64,000 nucleotides of DNA. Origin: Symsagittifera roscoffensis (Eukaryota; Xenacoelomorpha; Acoela; Convolutidae). Below are positions 58,553 through 64,000 of the stretch, in pieces. Both the position numbers and the translations under genes were made by a program. How positions within the stretch are numbered: position 1 is the first letter of the stretch; each line of letters begins with the position of its first letter. The DNA lies in the NCBI RefSeq assembly GCF_963678635.1, contig NC_087070.1, forward strand, positions 42,578,988 through 42,642,987. Direction: 5' to 3'. The notes beneath the pieces are model-generated. The model saw only the letters and a program-made list of their open reading frames with translations. It was not told the DNA's origin and did not search any database.

Positions 58553-61500
58553 TTACTGCATGTTTTTTAATTCTAATCGGGGTGATGTTTCATCTTTTGC
58601 AAGGTAAAATTTTATATTTTGTGGTATTTCAACTGTAGTTTTTCGTGTAAGTAATTCAGGTGGTGTATTTCGGCTTAATGTATCTGGTAATGCGAGATTT
58701 TTTCCTGCTGTCCAAACTATATGTAAGTTTGGAAATTTCATTAGTATTAATTGAAATCTGTAAACTCGGTGATTTGGATTTGACTTCTGTGTAAAGAGAA
58801 AAATGATTGGTTTATGATCTGTGAATAGAACTGTTGGATGTTTTGATCCAAGTATTAGAAATTCATATTCTGTAAGTGTATAAATGATAGCTGTACATTC
58901 TCTCATTAGAGTTGAGAGTCGTAGCTCTGCTTGAGTGAATAATCGGGAATTTGCTGATATAAGGTTCATTTTATTTGTACCGTTGTTTGATTGTAATAAT
59001 GCTGCGCCGATGCCAAAATTGGAAGCATCGCACATTGCATAGAATGGTTGATTTGGGTCTGGAATTGTGTTTGAAATTTGTTCAGTTAAAAGTTTTTTAA
59101 CTTCTTCAAATCGTGTTTGATGTTCAGTATTCCATTCAAAATTATTTTGTTGTCTTAGGATATTATAAAATGGTCTTAAATATAATTGCATTTTATAAAC
59201 GTATTTGCTTAAGAAGTTTAACATTCCAAGGAATTCTTGGATTTTCTTTTTGTTTGTTGGTGGTTGAAGTTTTTGAATAGCATCAATGCGTGATTTCAAT
59301 GGAGTGATTGTGTTTCTTTCTATGTTATGTCCTAAAAATTTAACTCTTGTTAAGAAGAAGTGAGATTTGTCGGGGGCGGCCTTCAGATTTTCGTTCTGAA
59401 GTATTTTATGATAGTTTTCTAAAACTGTAAACATTTCTTCTTTTGTCTGTGATTGCATAAAAACATCGTCTAAATAGGTGATTGCGTTTTTCTTAAGTAT
59501 TAGTGGTCTAAAAATTTTGCTCATAAAAGCTGAAAATGCTGCTGTTCCTATGGATATTCCATAGAATAGGCGGTTGAATTCGTATTGTTGATTTCCAATA
59601 ATAAATTGTGTTAAGCGTCGTGATTGTTCATCTAGTGGCATTTGATTGTATGCACTATTCATGTCTGCGGTTGTAAAGTATTTTCCGTTTATTTTTGTTA
59701 AAATAACTTGTATTGGTTCAATAGGCCAATTGCATTTTGATTCATCTATTAGTGAATTGAGATATCTAGCGTCTAAGACTATTTTTAATGATTCTCCTTT
59801 TGCTAGGATAATAACAGGGTTAATAAATGTGTTACCTTTTGGTTGTTCTTCTTTGTTTACCGGTGAGGTAATTTTGTATTGTTCTAAAATATCAAGTAAT
59901 CTATTTACTTTGTCGTGTAAATGAATTGGTACTTTACTAGCTCTTTCTTTCTTGAATACTGCGTCAGGTTTTAACGGGAGATGTAGCGATGAACTGATTT
60001 TTCCAACATCAAATTTTGATGTTGCATAGACTGATGAATATTTTATTAGCTGTTTAGCTAATTTATCAATTTCGTCTTGTGTTATTTGTGAATGTTGGAA
60101 GTTAAACATTGTTAAAAACTTTTGTTGATGTTCTGTATAGTTGATTATGTTGAATATAGGTTTGAAATATGGGGTTTTTGTGAAATAGTCTGTATTTCTT
60201 TTTTCATTATTTATTATATTATTGATGGATATTTCTTCGTTAAGAATTGTGGATTGACAAATATCTAATAATTGGAGTATATTATTTACGCGGTATGCTT
60301 TTTCATGTATGGGTGATATTGTAGCGTTTGTTTCGCAATATCCTAAAAGTCCTAAGGGTAATGTTACTTTGTATGGTGTATTGTTATATATATGCAACGA
60401 AATGGTGTCTGAATTCGTATTTTTCAAATATTTTATCGATGAGATCGTGATTTTGAAAAACTTATTGATAGGTTTGAATTCAAAGTCTGACATGAAGAGT
60501 TGTTGTTTATTTTGATTTTTATCATATTGGTGAACTTGTTTTATTGAAAAGTTATATATATCTCCTGATAGTGGTTTCAGGTGTTTCCGTTTTTGGTTAT
60601 AAATTGGGTAAAATTTTGAAAAGAATGGTGGTTGTTTATTTAATCTTTGAAAAAATGTTAGAGCTGTATTTTTTGTTTTTGTATATTTATCTTTGATTAG
60701 TATTTTACTATTCAATATGTTGATTGTTGGTATATATTTCGAAATAAATGGTATGCCAATGATATGGTGTTTAATATCCGTGATATGAAATATCTGTTTA
60801 AATGGTTTGTTTAGAATTTTGTTTTGTTCCATTGTTCTTGTGGGAAGAAGGAATAGTTGAACTTTTCCATAATTTATTAGTGTTGATTCTTGTGCTGTTG
60901 CTAGTTTACTAGAGGTTGCAAGAGGCGTTAATTTTGAGTGTAATGTTTTGATTTCATTCCATGTGGGAATGTTAATTATGTTTGATTCTGCTCCTGAATC
61001 AATTAAAAAATCAACTTCAAGGTCTGGTGGTTGAAATTCCTTGTTTCTTGGACTTTCTAAAAGAAATGGTATTGTCCAAATCCAAATTTTTTCTTTGGGT
61101 TGTTCTTTTTGTATATTTTGGTAAATGTGATTCGTATTTAAGCTTTTTATTTTGTCATTTTCGTTGGGTTTACTTACCGTGTTAATTTCGTTTATGTCTT
61201 GTGCAGTTTGTGTAGAATTGATGGGTTCAATGTAATAATTGTGAAGAAGTTCCAACTGATTTTCATATATGTGTGATGTAAAAGGTTGTTCATATATAAT
61301 AGGTTCGTAGTCGTTTTCGACTGCTATCATATTGATGGAAATGGTATTTTCTGTATCACTTTCTGTGTCTGATGATTCACAGTTTATTTGATTTAATTGT
61401 AGTTCGTTATTTCCTGTGTCATCGATTCCTGGGGGGTCTGATGTTGTTTCTTCATTTGATTGTACCTGATTAATTTGTCTCTGATGTTTTGGTGTACTAT

Positions 61501-62330
61501 CTCTGTATCGATGTTTAGAATTATCATAATGGTTATTATTTCTATGTGGTGATTGAGAATAATTTCTATATCGATTATTATAACTTGAATTTCGATTTTG
61601 TGAATTATTCCGTGATCTGTTTTGATAATTAATATTTGATCTGTGATAGTTTGATCTGTTATATGAGTTATTTCTCGATCGGTTGTTCGGGTAATTGTGA
61701 TTTCGATTGTTCGAATAACTTCTATATCTATTATGTGAATAGTTTCTGTTTCTGTTATATGATGAGTTTCGTGATTGATTATTGGAATAGTGTTTATTCC
61801 TTGGGTTTGATTGGGAACTGGATCTAGAAACAAATTGTGTTGCATTGGAATTTGATCTTGAATAGTTATTTCGACTATTTGATCGATTATAATTATTTTG
61901 TGAATAATTCTGTGTATTTCTTCGTTCTGGTGATCTTCCTCTATAACTTGAGTTATATGGTGATTGATTCCTTGTGTAACTGGTGTTGTTCGGAAGTGGT
62001 TTTCCTGAACTGTTGTTACTGTATATGTTTTTGTTTGGTAAATTTTGATCTTTCTTCATATATTGATAGAATGATTTGTTTGGTTCTCTATGTTTTTGAG
62101 GTTTGTTCTGGTTATCTTGTTGTTTTTGTCTACATTCAGAGATACTATGTCCGTATCGTCGGCAATAATTACACCATTTTTTAAAAGTTGGTTTACCTTT
62201 AAAATTTGGGTGTTTTTCATAAATATTTAGTATTTCAGTGATTTTTTCAACTAGATCTGTATCTGATTCCTGTATGTTACTGATGTGCGTAGTGTTTGTT
62301 TCGATTCGATTAACATACTGTAATTTAGAT
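58553..62330 (-). CDS. gag nucleocapsid, protease, reverse transcriptase and RNase H (copy B)
   Basis: A long uninterrupted frame; from the first Met (62059) it gives 1168 codons, and it is open upstream to about 62330. In order: zinc knuckle CNYCRRYGHSISEC (62132-62173); a Ser/Asn/Arg/Tyr-rich low-complexity linker of about 155 codons; retropepsin motif FLIDSGAESN (residue about 356 of the Met-start frame); RT with ITYLDDVFMQ (about 861); RNase H with CDASNFG, MRECTAI and FTDHKPI (about 1010-1080). All key residues are present. RT and RNase H type and their order before integrase place the element with Gypsy (Metaviridae)-like elements. Gag and pol share one frame here. The frame is lost at both ends by shifts. 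Confidence 0.9.
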
Positions 62331-62496
62331 TTTCTGTTTCTTCGAGTTTCATTGTGATTTCCGCTTGTTCTAGTTTGTCTACTAGTTTTCGAAAATCTAA
62401 ATCTGGCTCTCGAATTGAGGAAGGATGAGATGCTCTCTTTTTTATTGCTATTTTCCTTAATTGAGGTGTTAAGGTCATCATTAAAAATTCTGTCAT
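62251..62496 (-). pseudogene. gag segment between capsid and zinc knuckle (copy B)
   Basis: 81-codon frame (LTPQLRKIAIKKRASHPSS) matching copy A sequence at about 10090-10270. After KLEETENL a one-base loss near 62330 takes it out of the zinc-knuckle frame. Upstream it is in the same frame as the capsid segment, separated by TGA. Confidence 0.7.
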
Positions 62497-62538
62497 TTTT
62501 GAGTTTTTATAGTCATGTGTATTTAATGAATATGCTTT

Positions 62539-63172
62539 TCAATCTAGTGTTTCGATGGGTACTGCTAATTGTTTGATGGTTTCATTTGGTAATCTGCGAA
62601 TTTCATTACATAAAACTCTTTGGTGTTGTTGATTTCTTTCGGAGTCAAACATTTTTGAAAATTCTTGTGTAAATCTTTTCCAATCTGATTTTATTTCTAT
62701 AGGTAACACTGAAAACCATTTTTGGGCTGCGCCATCTAAGGTTTTTTGTATCAACGCTGTGCGTCGATGTATCCAATTTTGATGTAATGGTGTATTAATT
62801 GGTTCAGGTCCTATATTTAAAAATAAATTTGCTGTTACTGCATTTAAATAATCTTCTACAGAATATTCAGGATCTGTTCCTGTGACAACCATTAGTGGTT
62901 TATTTGATGTTATTGATGATCCACCCATAAGGTATGGATTCATTGTCATTTGTAGTGATTCTGCGGCATTTGGCATTTGTGAAAAATTTGAAAGTTGATT
63001 CTTTGTTATTTCGTGTTGTTGAAGATAATATGGGAGTGGTATTTCGTTTTGCATTTGAGTTGGTTGGTACGAGTGTGTGATCGTTGGATTTTGTGGTTGA
63101 ATCGGTTGAAAAGATTGTGTATTAGTTGGATTTTGCATTTGTATTGGCTGTTGATTTCGTGTTTCTGTTGGA
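62539..63172 (-). pseudogene. gag capsid segment (copy B), open into the assembly gap
   Basis: A frame from the gap edge through MQNPTNTQSF (63138) to TGA at about 62539. N-terminal part is a Gln/Pro/Thr repeat (PTNTQSFQPIQPQNP, PTITHSYQPTQ). The capsid part includes YLMGGSSI, TPLHQNWIHRRTALIQ and DWKRFTQEFSKMF, typical of retrotransposon Gag helices. The TGA falls in a two-codon stretch absent from copy A. The Gag start is lost in the gap. Confidence 0.75.
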
Positions 63173-63372
63173 NNNNNNNNNNNNNNNNNNNNNNNNNNNN
63201 NNNNNNNNNNNNNNNNNNNNNNNNNNNNNNNNNNNNNNNNNNNNNNNNNNNNNNNNNNNNNNNNNNNNNNNNNNNNNNNNNNNNNNNNNNNNNNNNNNNN
63301 NNNNNNNNNNNNNNNNNNNNNNNNNNNNNNNNNNNNNNNNNNNNNNNNNNNNNNNNNNNNNNNNNNNNNNNN
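63173..63372. other. assembly gap of 200 N
   Basis: Placeholder gap separating retroelement copy B from a different plus-strand element. True distance and linkage are unknown. Confidence 0.99.

Positions 63373-63401
<29 letters not shown>
63373..63401. repeat. (AT)n microsatellite at gap edge
   Basis: About 14 AT dinucleotides next to the gap; a likely cause of the assembly break. Confidence 0.9.
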
Positions 63402-63404
<3 letters not shown>

Positions 63405-63600
63405 TCTAGTATCTAACTATATATATTACGTTGTTGGCGCCATTGGTTTAGCCATGTGTTTGGTGCGGCTACCAATTAATTAATACCTGCCAATCTTAGT
63501 TAAGTCTGTGTGTGTGTTGAGTCATTGTTGTTAACCGTTAAGACTAAAACAAATCAGTCTAAATTCAGTGAATTTACGATATTGAACTTACATTTTTCAC
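63402..63600 (+). promoter_or_regulatory. 5' leader of a second Gypsy-type element, candidate primer-binding site
   Basis: Non-coding sequence ahead of the gag frame. TGGCGCCATTGG at about 63435 has the TGG start expected of a tRNA primer-binding site, which would put the end of a 5' LTR just to its left. The LTR itself cannot be delimited because of the gap. Confidence 0.4.
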
Positions 63601-64000
63601 ATGGCGCAGCAAGCAGGACAAAGCGCGGGATCAGGGAAAAATCCACTGGGGATTACGGCATTTTGGCCGAGCAAATGTACGGAAGCACCAATGCTGTGGG
63701 AGCATTGGATTACACGATTTACCTGGGGTGTAATAGCAAAACACTCATTCAATCCGACGGCATTCTATTTTGATCGGACGCTATTCGCGGCGCAAATTAC
63801 AGATCTGCCAGAGGAGGTGAATGGGAAAAATCGATTGGAAGCTGAGCAGACACTAATTTCTAATCTCTACTTGTGTTTGGGGGAACGCGGACAGGACGAA
63901 CTGCATAACCGAAAACCCCATTTGGATCTGGCGACTACCCGATATCCACGGGTTTTGGATGAATTTGAGAATGTCTTCAGGAAGGAAAGAAACGAAACGT
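63601..64000 (+). CDS. gag of a second Gypsy-type retrotransposon (partial, runs off the window)
   Basis: ATG 63601 opens a frame with no stop to the window end (133 codons). It is much richer in G and C than its surroundings and unlike copies A and B. The protein reads as a Gypsy-type Gag N-terminal region: FWPSKCTEAPMLWEHW, then an AEQTLISNLYLCLGERGQDE segment and a YPRVLDEFENVF segment, a pattern common in animal Gypsy Gag proteins. Opposite orientation to copy B. It may be intact and young. The frame called at 63510-63773 is an out-of-frame shadow. Confidence 0.75.
   Translation, partial: MAQQAGQSAGSGKNPLGITAFWPSKCTEAPMLWEHWITRFTWGVIAKHSFNPTAFYFDRTLFAAQITDLPEEVNGKNRLEAEQTLISNLYLCLGERGQDELHNRKPHLDLATTRYPRVLDEFENVFRKERNET

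Noticed and set aside
61393..61845. 150-codon Ile/Thr-rich frame inside pol
   Set aside because: It is an alternative frame of the low-complexity linker, kept open by short-period repetition.
62995..63483. Plus-strand frames through the gap at 63173-63372
   Set aside because: They consist of N and an AT microsatellite and lie opposite the gag frame.
1..64000. CRISPR array, operon or bacterial signals
   Set aside because: No regularly spaced short repeats with unique spacers and no bacterial gene organisation; splice donor, LINE and LTR elements show eukaryotic DNA.

Overview
The window is invertebrate-type nuclear DNA: AT-rich, with two 200-base assembly gaps (39672-39871, 63173-63372), almost no host gene content and dense transposable elements. 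The only credible host coding sequence is the first coding exon of a class A G-protein-coupled receptor (minus strand, 35747-35921, ending in a GT splice donor). I cannot name the species.

Most of the coding sequence belongs to two copies of one very large LTR retroelement, both on the minus strand. Copy A (about 746-17462) keeps the 5' part: 5' LTR, leader, a 151-aa basic ORF, gag, pol, a 62-aa membrane ORF, a proline-rich ORF and most of an env-like gene. It is badly decayed. A 2.86-kb block carrying leader, ORF1 and the first half of gag is tandemly duplicated in it, and a foldback repeat truncates env at about 745. Copy B (47934-63172, right end lost at a gap) keeps the 3' part: gag capsid, zinc knuckle, protease, RT, RNase H, integrase, the 62-aa ORF, the proline-rich ORF, env-like glycoprotein with membrane anchor, an intact 602-aa orphan ORF, a 1.5-kb 3' non-coding region and the 3' LTR. 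Together the copies imply an element of roughly 19 kb in this order: LTR, leader, ORF1, gag-pol, 0.8-kb spacer, 62-aa ORF, stop, proline-rich ORF, env, 602-aa ORF, LTR. Points of note are a 380-codon proline-rich frame without any methionine codon, lying in frame directly after the stop of the 62-aa ORF, and an LTR hairpin kept by two compensatory base-pair changes.

From 17.5 to 30.8 kb there are only repeats: a 1.19-kb tandem pair, a 1.1-kb foldback element, and a 2.56-kb unit present three times in tandem. From 31 to 47.9 kb there is mostly unique non-coding DNA holding the receptor exon, a terminal-inverted-repeat element with a tRNA-like core (41185-41845), a decayed LINE reverse transcriptase fragment (about 44616-45241) and a Mutator-like MITE with a 9-bp target duplication (47063-47518). 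To the right of the second gap a different, plus-strand Gypsy-type element begins; its gag frame is open from 63601 to the window end.

Functions beyond gag-pol are inferred from composition and position only; no search could be run.
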